DNA of 64,000 nt. It comes from Pyrus communis (taxonomy: Eukaryota; Streptophyta; Magnoliopsida; Rosales; Rosaceae). The notes below the pieces were generated by a model. That model was not told the origin of the DNA and searched no databases. It was given only the letters and a program-made list of their open reading frames with translations. The stretch spans positions 23,007,300-23,071,299 of the forward strand of contig NC_084814.1 in NCBI RefSeq assembly GCF_963583255.1. Reading direction: 5' to 3'. Below, in pieces: positions 34,276-45,813 of the stretch. The number at the start of each line of letters is the position of its first letter. Position 1 is the stretch's first letter. A program made the translations under genes and the position numbers.

Positions 34276-35162
34276 TCCACGCGTCATATTTTTATTATTA
34301 TTTTTGGGATACAATTCAATCGGCACCGCCCGAACCACCACCACTCAAGGCCGTCTCCGCGATGCCCACCTCACCATTATATCCAAACCCAGTTCCAAAT
34401 CGCCACCCACAATGAGATTCGACGCTGCCCAACTCAGATCTGCCTCTTCTCCTGCTCAAAATTTTGATAAGAAGCATGAAGTCGAATCATATGCACTAAA
34501 TATATGAAGTTAGACATAAAGAGACCAGAACGACGGAGGAGACGAGGGCGTAGACGGCGTAGAGAGTGTAGAAAATGTCATCCTGCCATCGGGAGAACTC
34601 GTTGATCTTGTCCACCAGTTAAAGAACATCGAGACGACTTCAATGGACGCAAAGCTCAATAATAGCAGTGGCATTCTCGGCATTTTGCGACGGAGCTCCT
34701 CCGAGAGCGCAAGAAGTTCAGCGAGCGAGCCAAGGTCAAAACGCTTGAGAAGCGAAGAGTAAAAGAAACTCAACTCATCATCGCATTGGAGATTCAACGA
34801 AATCAAAATTGAAAAATCGAGAAGATAGGTGGTGCGTACAGATGATGACGGTAGCAAGAGAGAATCGAGTTCGAGGTCTAATGATGATGGTGGCGGTGTA
34901 CGGAGCTGGGACTGTGAGAGGGAGTTAGAGGAAAGATCCAGGTTTGAGACTATGAGCGAAATGAGAGGAGTCGGGAGAAGACTAAGATGAGGAAAAAAAA
35001 GGCCAGGCCAGGGGTCCATTCCCTCATATTTTAAGATCTGCACCGTCCCGCTAATTTCGTCTATCCGAACCGTCCCGTCCCGTTTTGTGTTTAGAAATTT
35101 TGGACCCGCCCTGAATCTGAATTAACCACCCCTACCCGCGGTTTCTATACCCATTTGCCCAC
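34276..35162 (-). pseudogene. Unidentified gene fragment between duplicated segments
   Basis: The minus strand is open from 35043 to 34510 (177 codons, Ser/Leu-rich). Within it a different frame reads VDKINEFSRWQDDIFYTLYA then VYALVSSVVLVSLC (34605-34520), which looks like a genuine protein with a membrane segment, cut by stops and frame changes. Base composition is higher in GC than around it. I do not recognise the family. The plus strand at 35040-35165 has simple GTCCCGTCCCG-type repeats. It is probably a broken gene copy carried with the duplication. Confidence 0.3.
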
Positions 35163-36062
35163 CCCTAATGGTATCTGCAACTGGCTTACCTTCACAAGAA
35201 ATAAACATACAAGTAAATTGGAAAAAAGAAAAAAAAAAAAACCTTTGCATGCATTTTACGTAAAACAGTTATTGAAGCTAACTTTAACACGATACTATAC
35301 TACACATTTTTACTTTATACTCAACAACCATACGAGTGACGTATGCTGAATATATATTAATTCTCTGATGAAGCATTCATAGTTTCAAAGTTGATTGTAT
35401 TTCTTACAAAACATAATAGAATCACACTGATGAACTATTCTGAACCTCAATATTATGCACGAGGATTGAAGAAGTATTCAAAGTTCCAAAAGTTAATCAT
35501 TTTAGCACAAACCACACCAGATGTTTCCCTTAAATACTTTTTCATTTCCGCGACCCATTCTGATAATTAAGTAAATTATATTTGATGATCGTACTAATTT
35601 AGAATTTAGAATTTCGTGAGGATTGAAAACCGAGTATTTCGTCTTTCTTGCATGGCATGGAAATTATCCTTTTTTATCTTTTTCGGAAAATGTAACCGAT
35701 GCTCATCCGTAAGGAATCCAAACTCATTCAAAATCAAATCCAAACAAAACCTCCATAAATATGATGATATCTGCAAACCAAAACAAAACGAAGGAAGCAA
35801 AAAAAATCGAGGGATGCATGCAAAAGCAGAAATCCAGAAAAAAGAGAAAAAAAAAAAAATTTAATTTTAAAAAAATCAAAAAAATTAATTTCACAAAAAA
35901 CCACCATTTCTAATCACCGAATTTTTTTTTTAGTATGCCGAAAACACAGTCTGCTACACCTCATAATATAATTGGTTTAAATTTTTTTCTTTAATTATCC
36001 AACCACTTAATATTATAACTCAGTAAAAATCTCTCTCTACTCACTGAATGCGCTTACAACGC
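35163..36062. repeat. Segment copy C of the duplication
   Basis: Partner of copies A and B; it ends at GCGCTTACAACGCAGAG, just before the F-box gene's promoter. The break points to the duplication having stopped at the promoter. Confidence 0.75.
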
Positions 36063-37227
36063 AGAGTGAACCTGTTTAATTACCCGGTGGGGCCCACCCG
36101 GGGAGGGGGCTGGCGCCAGAAGCCCTCCCCAGTTTCTAACACGTGCAGAAACGGTCGTTAGCGGCTTCGGTACCTCTTGGCCGCAATCCCAAACCGGCGA
36201 CTCTATGACCCGTTGGGGGTCCCACAAGACCCTCTTTTCTTTTCTGTAAAAGAAAAATAAAATAAAAGAAATTGAATTAAAAATTATTTTCTTACTCCTT
36301 TTATATATGTGTATTATTTAATACATTACTCTCCCACACAGCGAATATAACCAGAAGCAAAGGAGAGAGAGAATATTGAGCTAGAGAGAGGACGAGGAGG
36401 AGAGGAGAAGAGGAAGAAGAGCTGGGGCAGAACCGCACCGTCGTCTTCTCATCAAATTCGTAAGCTTTTTTGCTCTTTGTTCTGGTTTTTCTGAAGCTTT
36501 CTGTTCATTTTTTTGCCATGGTTTTTGCTGTTTTGTGGGGAGGAGCTGCATTATTTGATGAATTCCGGGTGATTAGAAAATGAAAAGTGCAAATGGGTTC
36601 TTACATATTGATGGGAAATTTGAAATGGATCTCTCTGTGAATTTGTTTTTGTGAAAGAACCGTTCTTTGTGTTGGGATTTAGCTGCTGCATTAACGTTTT
36701 GATTGCAGGGTGGGGTGTGGATTAATGGGTTTTCAATTGATTGTGTTCTCGTTTTTCTATTTTTTGGGGTTTTTCTATGTTGGAATCCGAACCCTGAGAT
36801 CGGAATTGGGTAAATTGTATCTATGGAAACGGATTGGATTTGTGCATGCAGGTTTTTTATTTCTTACTTGAATTTTCTGCTGTTTTAATTGAAATAGATG
36901 AGTGAGGATTGTTTGATAGATATGGATATGCCCTTGATCCGAAATGCATTGTTGCATGTGGTTCTCTTTATGGAAAATTCGGATTTCGGGCGGTTTTTCT
37001 AGGATTTGTATTAGCACCCCCCACACATGAACTTGTTATATAAGTAATGGAATTTTGATTTATCTGTTATGTTGTTTGTTTTTTAATTTGTTAAATCGTT
37101 ATTTGTGGGATTATGATTTAATTCGAGGATTGTCTGTGTTTGGCAGATACCTCGCTCATTGTTGGTTTTGGGGAGTAATTAAGGCGTATGAATTTCGTTT
37201 TGTATACTCATCACTGATTTTGTTTTG
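36063..37227 (+). promoter_or_regulatory. Promoter, 5' UTR and leader intron of the F-box/kelch gene
   Basis: A GC-rich promoter block (36080-36240) includes GGTGGGGCCCACCC, a near-palindrome holding the GGGCCCAC site bound by class I TCP factors. A TATA-like TTTTATATATGT lies at 36299-36310. The leader is GA-rich (36360-36425), then a leader intron runs from donor TTCG|GTAAGC (36461) to acceptor TTTGGCAG (37146). A GA-rich leader and a long 5' intron are common in constitutively expressed plant genes. Confidence 0.65.
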
Positions 37228-38604
37228 ATGGATACCAAAGGAAGGGTTTCTTCGCAGCCGGTCAAGTTGGAGAATTCCAACAAGATGTTGGAAGGTCCTT
37301 CCTATCTTGTGTCAAGGGAGCTGCCCAGCTCTTGTGAGCAAGAGAGCAAATGGATTTACAATACTCACCGTGTTATGGAGCTCTCAAATAATAAGCGCCC
37401 CTTTGAAGACAGTGATGAAATCACATTGAGGAAGGCATGCAAGCTCTCAGATGCTGTTCTGGGTGGGGACGTGGTTATGGATCTGAATGGTCTTTCCCCT
37501 GCCAAGGACCAGTCAGATGATGAGCATCAGGGAGGTGGCAATTCTGATTCAAGTTCACTGATCCACCAACTTGGACGGGATATTTCAATCAACTGTCTCC
37601 TTCGCTGCTCAAGGTCTGATTATGGCTCTATTGCCTCGCTGAATACAAACTTCCGCTCTTTAATTCGGAGTGGGGAGCTGTACACACTGAGGCGGAAAAT
37701 GGGCGTTGTCGAACATTGGGTTTACTTCTCTTGCAACCTCCTCGAATGGGAGGCATTTGATCCAGATCTCCGGCGTTGGATGCATTTGCCTAGAATGGCA
37801 TCAAACGAATGTTTCATGTGTTCAGACAAGGAGTCGTTGGCTGTTGGTACCGAACTTCTTGTTTTTGGAAAGGAAATAACGTCCCATGTCGTTTATAGAT
37901 ACAGCATTTTGACCAACACGTGGTTATCCGGCACTGAGATGAATACACCTAGATGCTTGTTCGGTTCTGCAAGCCGTGGGGAAATTGCAATTCTCGCGGG
38001 TGGTTGCGATCCACGTGGCACCATCTTGAACTCTGCCGAACTTTATAATTCTGAAACAGAAACTTGGCTGACTCTTCCTAGCATGAATAAACCTAGAAAA
38101 ATGTGTTCTGGGGTATTTATGGATGGGAAGTTTTATGTCATTGGTGGGATAGGAGTGGGCGATCAAAAGCAACTTACGTGTGGAGAGGTGTACGATTTGG
38201 AGAAGGGGACTTGGACCGAGATACCCAACATGTTTCCTGGAAGAAACGCTGGGGCGGCTGAGGCACCTGCTGCAGCTGCAGCACCTCCTCTTCTGGCAGT
38301 TGTAAATAACATATTGTATGCTGCAGATTATGCAGAACAGGAGGTGAGGAGATATGATAAGGAGAGGAACATGTGGATCACTGTTGGGAGTTTGCCTGAG
38401 CGTGCAGCCTCGATGAATGGTTGGGGAATAGCATTTAGGGCGTGTGGAGATCGGTTAATTGTAATAGGTGGACCGAGGGCCTTAGGCGGAGGGCCAATTG
38501 AACTTAATTCTTGGGTCCCTGATGGAGGCCCGCCACAGTGGAACCTACTCGCCAGAAAACCTTCTGGCAGCTTTGTGTATAATTGTGCGGTGATGGGATG
38601 CTGA
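37228..38604 (+). CDS. F-box/kelch-repeat protein, SKIP11/At1g74510 type
   Basis: A single coding exon of 458 aa. The ATG at 37228 is the first in frame after the leader intron. An equally plausible start is Met20 (37285), where the likeness to Arabidopsis homologues begins (MLEGPSYLVSRELPSSCEQE). The F-box-like segment is about residues 112-160. Kelch repeats span about 200-430, with GG pairs at 258-259 (LAGGC), 306-307 (VIGGI) and 414-415 (VIGGP), and an Ala-rich loop at 343-352. The end FVYNCAVMGC is typical of the family. Such proteins bind SKP1/ASK and act as substrate receptors of SCF E3 ligases; the kelch propeller binds the target. The substrate is unknown. A likely poly(A) signal AATAAA is at 38898. 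Confidence 0.95.
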   Translation: MDTKGRVSSQPVKLENSNKMLEGPSYLVSRELPSSCEQESKWIYNTHRVMELSNNKRPFEDSDEITLRKACKLSDAVLGGDVVMDLNGLSPAKDQSDDEHQGGGNSDSSSLIHQLGRDISINCLLRCSRSDYGSIASLNTNFRSLIRSGELYTLRRKMGVVEHWVYFSCNLLEWEAFDPDLRRWMHLPRMASNECFMCSDKESLAVGTELLVFGKEITSHVVYRYSILTNTWLSGTEMNTPRCLFGSASRGEIAILAGGCDPRGTILNSAELYNSETETWLTLPSMNKPRKMCSGVFMDGKFYVIGGIGVGDQKQLTCGEVYDLEKGTWTEIPNMFPGRNAGAAEAPAAAAAPPLLAVVNNILYAADYAEQEVRRYDKERNMWITVGSLPERAASMNGWGIAFRACGDRLIVIGGPRALGGGPIELNSWVPDGGPPQWNLLARKPSGSFVYNCAVMGC

Positions 38605-40452
38605 GGGCTGAGGTGTCCGGTTTCAGTGACACCATGTGTGCTGCATGGAATCCTGGGTGGAATTTGCAATCTTTACTTTTCAAGGAGATGGGATTCCAGC
38701 TCCTGGCTAATCTCAGCCCTCCTTTTTGGGGAAATTCAGGTTTTTATATAGAGTCATAGATACATTCACAGAAGGAGGCCTGGAGAGTTATTTTCCTTTT
38801 TTATCTTTTAAACTTTATCGTGTCGCGTCCTTTTTTTCCCTTTGGTAACTTTGAAAGTTTTCAGAAAGCTTGGCATCATGTAGAACAGGAAAAGGTGAAT
38901 AAACTGAAGTACTGGTAAATGTTTTAGGTTTTCATGACTATTTTCATAAGTTTTATTGAAACATTGCAGAATTTTGTAATGGTTCAAGTTTTTCGTTTCC
39001 TTTGTTTCTTAAGCTTATATTTCCAAAGTCTCTTTTCCCCTCCCATGTTGGAGGACAGAAAAAGAATGACTTCCGTTTATGTTATAGATTTACATTTTTA
39101 TGTTCCTTCTACATGCGTTTTCATTCACTGCTGTTGCACAATCTGAATGGACCCTAAACTATAATGTAGGTGGTAGGAACTTCTTTCGATCGGTATGAAG
39201 AACTTTAATTTGAATTTCCCCTCTTCTTTTTCTTGTGAACTCAATTTCTTTCTTTCTTTCTTTCTTTTCTGTAACGGAAATTGTGAAGTTTAAATGTTTA
39301 TAACACTTTGGCTGCTCAGTTTTATTGCTAAAGTTGAATTCTTTGTGGAAAACTTCGGTAGGCTTGTATATATTTGTCCAGAAAGTAACTTTTTTGTATA
39401 TTTTTCTTGACAAAGATTATTAGCCTTAAAATGCTGATCAAATTATATGAACGACGTGGAGAGATACTTAAACAGAACAGTATGGTTGGATGCAAATATA
39501 TATATTATCTAGTAAATATGGTTGGTCATTACAAGTTTGAGCTGAATCCATCTTTTGGATGTGGTTTATCAAGTTGGAATCGCCATGAGCCAAAGTGAAT
39601 GTAGGACTCCATTGACGATGCCTTTGCTCATTGAGCGTGCATCTAATGAAATCCTTGCAATAGTTTCAAGCCTCATGGTATTCCTGAAGCAGAAATAATG
39701 ATTTTTAAGCCTTATAGATGCCTGTCATTCTCAGAGAACTTGATCTTGAAAGCAACTGCATGGTGAAATTTACAGTTGATTTGTTATGCTACGAGCTCAG
39801 ATCAAGGTGGATAGTTTTTCAACCACAGGTGAGACTTGTGCATCACGTTTTCCTCTTTCTTGTCGTGTGATTTTGTTCTTTAAATTTTCCTTTTGTTTTC
39901 TGAATGTTTCTGCATTGCATCTTACAGTCATTTCAGTGCTTACCATATCGAACTCTATGTTGATTTCATTGTCATATTAAGCATGCCTATTTTCTTGTCG
40001 CGCCCGTTATTTGCCACTTATAACCCTTTACGAGGACTTCATTACTGTTGGTTAACGTTCGCTGTATTGTAATCAATGTGAAAGTCATTTATCTTGTGTT
40101 ATCAAGTTAGTCGTAGGCTCTTAGGCTCTTAGGTTTCGGATTTGAGCCGTATGCCACTGCATCAGTGTATATTTAGGGCTTTTTTTTCCGCTTCTTTTTA
40201 GTTTTTTGAAAGATGATGACATATTGCTTCCGTGAATTAGCTTTTATGCAATTGTGACAACATATATGGTTTTTGCATCGATTTGGTAAAGTTTTAAACT
40301 TCTTTCCTTCATGAACTTGAAGACAAGGAAATGAGTAGGATGCTTGGATTTCTCTTCTGTTTTCGCAATTGAAGATGTTGCTCGATTCAACGAATGTACA
40401 CAATAAAAGTGACGGTTCTGAAATCATAAATTCAGAAACACAAATTGAGTAA
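38605..40452 (+). other. 3' UTR of the F-box gene and downstream intergenic DNA
   Basis: The 3' UTR runs to about 38920. After that the sequence is T-rich on the plus strand. An exon-like scrap at 39788-39830 (MLRAQIKVDSFSTTG followed by GTGAGA) is too short to support a gene. Confidence 0.4.
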
Positions 40453-40644
40453 GAGCTGAAGCAAGCAACCGCTTCCGCATTGAAATTTGCTGATAAGGTG
40501 TCTGCAATGTTTCATGAACGTTTCCAGGAATGCCGCGGTAAGCGACCTTCGTTGCTATTAACTCATACATCACAGGCATTGACAGATACATATCCTTTCT
40601 TAGACAGGTGTTCTTCAGCTATAACAGATGCATATATCTCATAG
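40453..40644 (+). pseudogene. Possible degenerate coding remnant
   Basis: The frame reads ELKQATASALKFADKVSAMF, then HERFQECRG, a helical, protein-like composition. It is followed by a perfect donor-like CGCG|GTAAGC at 40534, but the frame also stays open to a TAG at 40642-40644. A TAA at 40450-40452 interrupts the same frame upstream. It may be an exon of a decayed gene or of one I cannot assemble. Family not recognised. Confidence 0.25.
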
Positions 40645-41468
40645 ACATGTGTTCTTTAGCTATGACAGTTGTTGCTCCTTAAAAACTCTTATGTATGAAA
40701 CCGGGTTTTTGTGACTCGGGGGAACGGATATTGTGACCGATGTTTCTTCGTGTTTACAGGGTCTTTTTGCTTTCCCTTCTCGTTGGTGAATAAAATGGCG
40801 ATCGAAGAAAGTGTTTGGAGGCTTTTTGGGAATTTTGGCACTCTGTTTCTCTGTTTGTTTAGGGAAGAAAAAAAGAAGTTGAAATATCGTATCTGTTATT
40901 TCAGTTTACTTCTAAGGACTTGGTCCTTTTATTCTTAGATCTGTCGATTCAGATTTTTCTGATCGCACACACAAAACACCCCAAACCCCTGAATTTTGGT
41001 CTCGTTTCGGTTCATCCCTCCTTGTGTCTTGTGCCTTGTACGAATGTTTGTACCGAAATGTCTCGTACGATAGTGTAGAATGAAAGAGAAACGGAGATCA
41101 AAAGGAGAGAAAAAAAGTTTCGTTCTCTTGGTCACCTGACGACCAAAGATTCTTGGTCACCTACTGCTAAATTTGATATCAATGATTTTGAAGGGATTTT
41201 CTAATGGGAGCTGATTTTCACATCCTTTTAATCTTTCACACATTCCTCTTTATTTTCAGTCGTTAAATTAAATAAATCAACAAAATAACAGAGATTATTG
41301 AACAGGATAAAAATGGTGTATATATCATTTTTTTTTTCTTCTCTAGCATGCTCTAAAGTATTGTACACACATTAGGGTTTTTAATTTTAAAGGTTAAATC
41401 CTAAGCTGCATTGGAGCTTAATAAAATTTTCTGACGTTTTATGGGTTTTTATAATATAAAAAGATAGG

Positions 41469-41620
41469 TAATGTTATAGAGATTAAAATTTTAAATTAAA
41501 TGATGTGTCACTAATAGAGAATATGCACATTAATCGACGTTCAAGTAATAATTCAATCACCAATAACCATATCATTTAGTTTGTAAATTTAATTTAAAAA
41601 TTAGGTTTTCCTAATATCAT
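41469..41620. mobile_element. MITE, GATTAAATTT family, copy 3
   Basis: Matches the copies at 7831-7994 and 20441-20601 through the ATGTGTCACTAATAGAGAATA, TTCAAGTAATAATTCAATCA and CATATCATTTAGTTTGTAAA blocks. Confidence 0.55.
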
Positions 41621-43308
41621 CGTAAAAATATTATTTGAATTAAGAGGGTGAAAACGAGAGATTCAGAGATTGAGTTGAAACTTGAATCACACGACAACTC
41701 ATCCATAATAAAAGAGTGTGGAGTGTGCTAAGCCTCACAATGAACTAACTATAATAATGTAGTTCAAATTCGTCTTTTGCAAAAATCAAACCTAAGATTT
41801 TTCACTTATAAAAAGATAAGAATATCGTTAGACCGTAATACTGAACAGTATGAAATGTGCCTTTTTTATTATTATTATTTTATTTTATTACTTTTTATTC
41901 TATTTGTACTGGCTTTCTCTCTAGACGGCAGCGCGTCCTTTTACTGCAGGAATCCACCACAGAAATTAGTTAAAAAAGTAATAAAAGTACAAAATTGTAC
42001 ATTGGAAAGAACCGATAAATTCTGACTCTGCCTCTCTGTTTAGGGAGCAGTTTTGCTCTTCATCATTTAATGGAATGCATGCTTATCATCCTATTTATCA
42101 TCGTTAAATAATTTTGAATTTTAAGATTCTTGCAATGGATAAGCATAAGTTTTAAAATTCAAACTCATTTAATAATGATAAATAAGGTGATGAACATACA
42201 CTACACTAAATGATGATCAGCAAAAATGCATCCTCTGTTTATGCACGTGGGTCCCGCCTCATCAACTTCCCCTTGCAGTTGCTCACGTGGCGGGCACGTG
42301 CGTCATTGATCTTAGTGTCTGCTGCCGTTGAACTTGGACTTCAAAATTGTGCCGCGCTGTCAAATCCCACTTTTACCGCTTTCTTTCTTTTTCTTTTTTA
42401 CTTTTCCTCGTGCTTCCGTGAAATTCCTCCCTTTTTCACGTTCTTTTAATGATGTCATCAAATTCCATGGAGCTATTTTTGGATTTATTGGAAGGTTTCC
42501 GAAGCACCTAAAAAAGGAAAACAGCACCTCAACTTTTTGAGATTAATGAAAATGCGGAGGAAGTAACTTTTTTACAGCACCTGGAGAATGCATACCTAAA
42601 CCACGAGCTGATGATTCAGTAATAAATGACGAATTACGAAGTTTTCTTAAAATTAAAAACTGGAGGTCATCTTTCTACTATATTGGCAGGACGGGTGCTA
42701 AGTTATTAGTAGCTAGGCAGCTATGCCAGTAGTAGCTCAGTTCAGGTCAGGGTATGAACCTACAAGTTCTATTTGAAGTCGTGAGACAGAGGTCATAAGC
42801 AACTTGTTATATAGGTAGCCGTGCGTATTAATAGATCTTCTTTGATACTAGTAGTAGCAGTAGTGGGTGAATTGCTTTCTTAGGTAAGGTTTAGTTTCTT
42901 TATTAGAAGGATAAGCACAATTATTGCTCTTTGTCCCAACATTCCACCAGGGTATACTACTAACTTGCTTGTTAGAAGTAGTTACGAGCGGAATAAGGCC
43001 ATTTGATGTCTATAAGTGAAGATTGGATGCATGCCCACTTGGGTTTGAAACCCGTTGTTGGTGTGGAAGCCAGATTTGTGGTTCGGAAAAAACTGAAATG
43101 CTTCTGTGAGTCTTTCCGGCCCCCAAAAGGGATGAATAATCGTGGCTTGCCACCAATTGTCCTCTTTTTTAAAGAAAAAAAAAAGAAAAAAAGAAAGAGA
43201 ATATATACCCTAGACAATGAGAAATTCTAATGCAGGGGGATTGGACCAGGTGGTAGTTTAGTTGGAGTGTTTTGAAGTTTTACTTTTGTAAAATTAATTT
43301 TTAGGAAA

Positions 43309-43460
43309 ACTAATGAAAATGACTTGAAAACTTTGAGTTTTAACGATAAAGACAAAATAAAGGGTAAAGTGAATAGTACCAAGATTGACTTTTTAGTGTA
43401 AAAATATGATTTTTTGTTAAATTAAACAGTACCGAGAGTTTTTCATTAAAGTTTCCTTAA
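43309..43460 (+). mobile_element. MITE with AGGAAAACTAATGAAAA ends
   Basis: The ends AGGAAAACTAATGAAAATGA and (reverse complement) AAGGAAACTTTAATGAAAAA are inverted repeats. The centre has AAAGTGAATAGTACC and GACTTTTTAGTGTAAAAATA. A reverse-oriented relative is at 20228-20420. Confidence 0.6.
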
Positions 43461-45560
43461 TTTTTTTTATATAAAATCTCGTAAGCATTTGGCATTTCGA
43501 ACCTATTGTCTTGTGTGGTAACTCACCCGAATTGCAGGTCTCGTTGTATCATGTCCTATCGAACACTAATTTGACCAATTTGGTTGATTGTACTGTCGCA
43601 TTCGTAGAGGACGGATAGAAGTCATTACCTTTCCTTTGGTGCTAGCCAAATAGATTGATTGAAAATTGCAAGTCAAAAAAGGGCATTCAAAAAGCAAGAA
43701 AGAAAGGGCTCAATTAAAAATTTTCTTCTCCAAGGTGTCAATCTTCAAGTTTCAGCTTTATCACGTAACGTATCAGACTTTTTTTCACAACTATCAAACA
43801 ATAAAAACAAACTCCTTTTACTGATCAACTGACAACTGCAATACTACTACATTTGAGATCTTGTGTTCGAAATTCTCCACTCATAAGAACGAGTCGTCTC
43901 GTCTAAGGTGCTTACATTACCAAAAGTGAAACGGATTTTCGGTTCACATTGCATTCCCCACCCATTTTTGTGGGTTTGCATTACTACTGTAGTGAAAGTG
44001 TTTTAGACTTTCATGCTTCATTGACATGTTTCAAGTGGTCCAAAATGTAAAAGTCTAAAATTGGACAAAATTTAGTTGGGTTGGTGTATTTGTACTATAC
44101 ATAAAAAGGAAGGCAATCCAAGTTTGGGATATTGTTAAAAATTGAGATGATGTAATATTAAACAGCCTCACACATGATGAATAAGATTATCAACTTAGCA
44201 AATCTACTGGCGAATTTTTTTTTCTTCTCTTTTTCTCTCCTTGTTCCCAATTGCCACGCCTTTGGACCACCTCAAACCTCCAACATTGTTAATACAAATT
44301 GATTGGCTATTTTAGTGCTATCACTTTTGAACACAAAATGACAAACACATACAAACCTAGAATGAAAGCAAGTGGGTTAAAAATAAAAATAAATTCTTAA
44401 AAACCAAAATAGATACTTTTCAGTTGATTAAGCGCTCATTTGGAAGTGATTTATGGAATGACCATAATCATCTACGAGGAGAAACACAAGCAGGGGCGGA
44501 TCAACCTTAAGACAAGGTGGGTCAGCTGACCATCTAAGCTAAGAAATTCTCCAAGAAAGAACTGAGGCTTCTCTTTGAAAATCTGAGATGCACTTGAGAG
44601 CTACTCTTCAACTGCTCGACAAATTATCTCTATGGCAACTGGGCATGGTAATTGCTAACCTCATACCTTTGTATGCGCAGCTATAGACATCTTTCGATAG
44701 ACTCACTCGGCATATGTTGGCATCTGCTGAAAGTCATTGACATCAGTCGACATGCTCATAGGAAGCTATTTGCATATGTTGACAAACCTGCAATTTGATT
44801 TGATAAATGACATGATGCCTATGAAGGCTTGATGAAATACCAATTTGTATGCTATTCCGTTTAAAAATTTCTTGCATTACACATGCTATTTTTACTGTCT
44901 TCCCAATAAAATTCCTAGATCCGTCATTGAGCACATGTAAGATGTTTTTTCACAAAATCAAGTGCAAGTGTTATGGTGTGTCAAATGACGTAAATTAATG
45001 ATGGAAGATCAATGTGGGGTTGTACGGGACAAGTAGGTCCAACTCTTCACCAGGAGGGATGGACAAGCAATGCCATCCGGGAATTAGGCTCAAGAATTTT
45101 AGGCATGCGAAGAATAAGTACATAGCCTCCACCGAAACCAAGCCCAACTATAGTTTAGTCTTACCCCAATGTAGTTAGCCCATTTGAGTCCATTAACAAT
45201 GTTAGTAAAGCCCAACCTATAATGAAAGACTGTAGGTTGAAAAATTCTTAACTACAGGACTTCCCTTCTTTGACCCACTGTCTCACAAACACACTCAACC
45301 TTTTGCTTTTTGGTTAATCCGGCTCTTGACAACATCTTATTGACTTGCCTTACATGCCCAACCACGTGGCACCAATCACGAAGTAGGAGTAATTCTTTTG
45401 CATGGGTATCAATTTATAAAGCGTTGGATCAATGTGGAATTGAGCAAGACCAATCACAAGAGATTCCAAATTTTAAGAGAATGGTCAGACATGTGACATG
45501 AACCGAATGTCGAAGCCAATACTTTCCCCAAGGTTGGGCAGCCGAATAATAGAGCATAAC

Positions 45561-45813
45561 CTTCTCAAAAGCAAAGCCCAATATAGTGCCCATTTGAAGC
45601 CCATTAACAATTTAGTCCACGAACTGACTCGCGTAACTGAAAACGGTATTTGGTGGGAGTCAATTTTCAGTCTCTAATCTCTCAACGAAAGCAAAAGCAC
45701 AAATAAGCACGGCCTTTCAGTCGCTGAAATTCCCGTTAAAAACCCTAAAATACCCTCGCTCCCCATTCAAATTTCCCACTCGCACCACCGGACCGGAATG
45801 GTTTGAGACGACC
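45561..45813 (+). promoter_or_regulatory. MAG2 promoter and leader
   Basis: Three GCCCA motifs in the sense orientation lie at about 45577-45603 (AAGCCCAATATAGTGCCCAT, then TTGAAGCCCATT), the site II type also seen before VPS29. No TATA box is evident, as is common for such promoters. Confidence 0.5.

Larger units (their letters stand above)
40645..45560. other. Intergenic, no gene recognised apart from two MITEs
   Basis: A cluster of three ACGTG cores (GCACGTGGGTC, CTCACGTGGC, GGCACGTGCG) lies at 42243-42302, resembling a G-box/ABRE array without an evident gene beside it. Two loosely similar stretches upstream of MAG2 (about 45000-45200 and 45420-45620) both end in a CCCATTTGA-CCCATTAACAAT block and may be an old duplication. 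Confidence 0.4.

Noticed and set aside
37225..37227. A start codon at 37225 for the F-box/kelch gene
   Set aside because: The triplet there is TTG, directly before the real ATG at 37228; nuclear plant genes would use the ATG.
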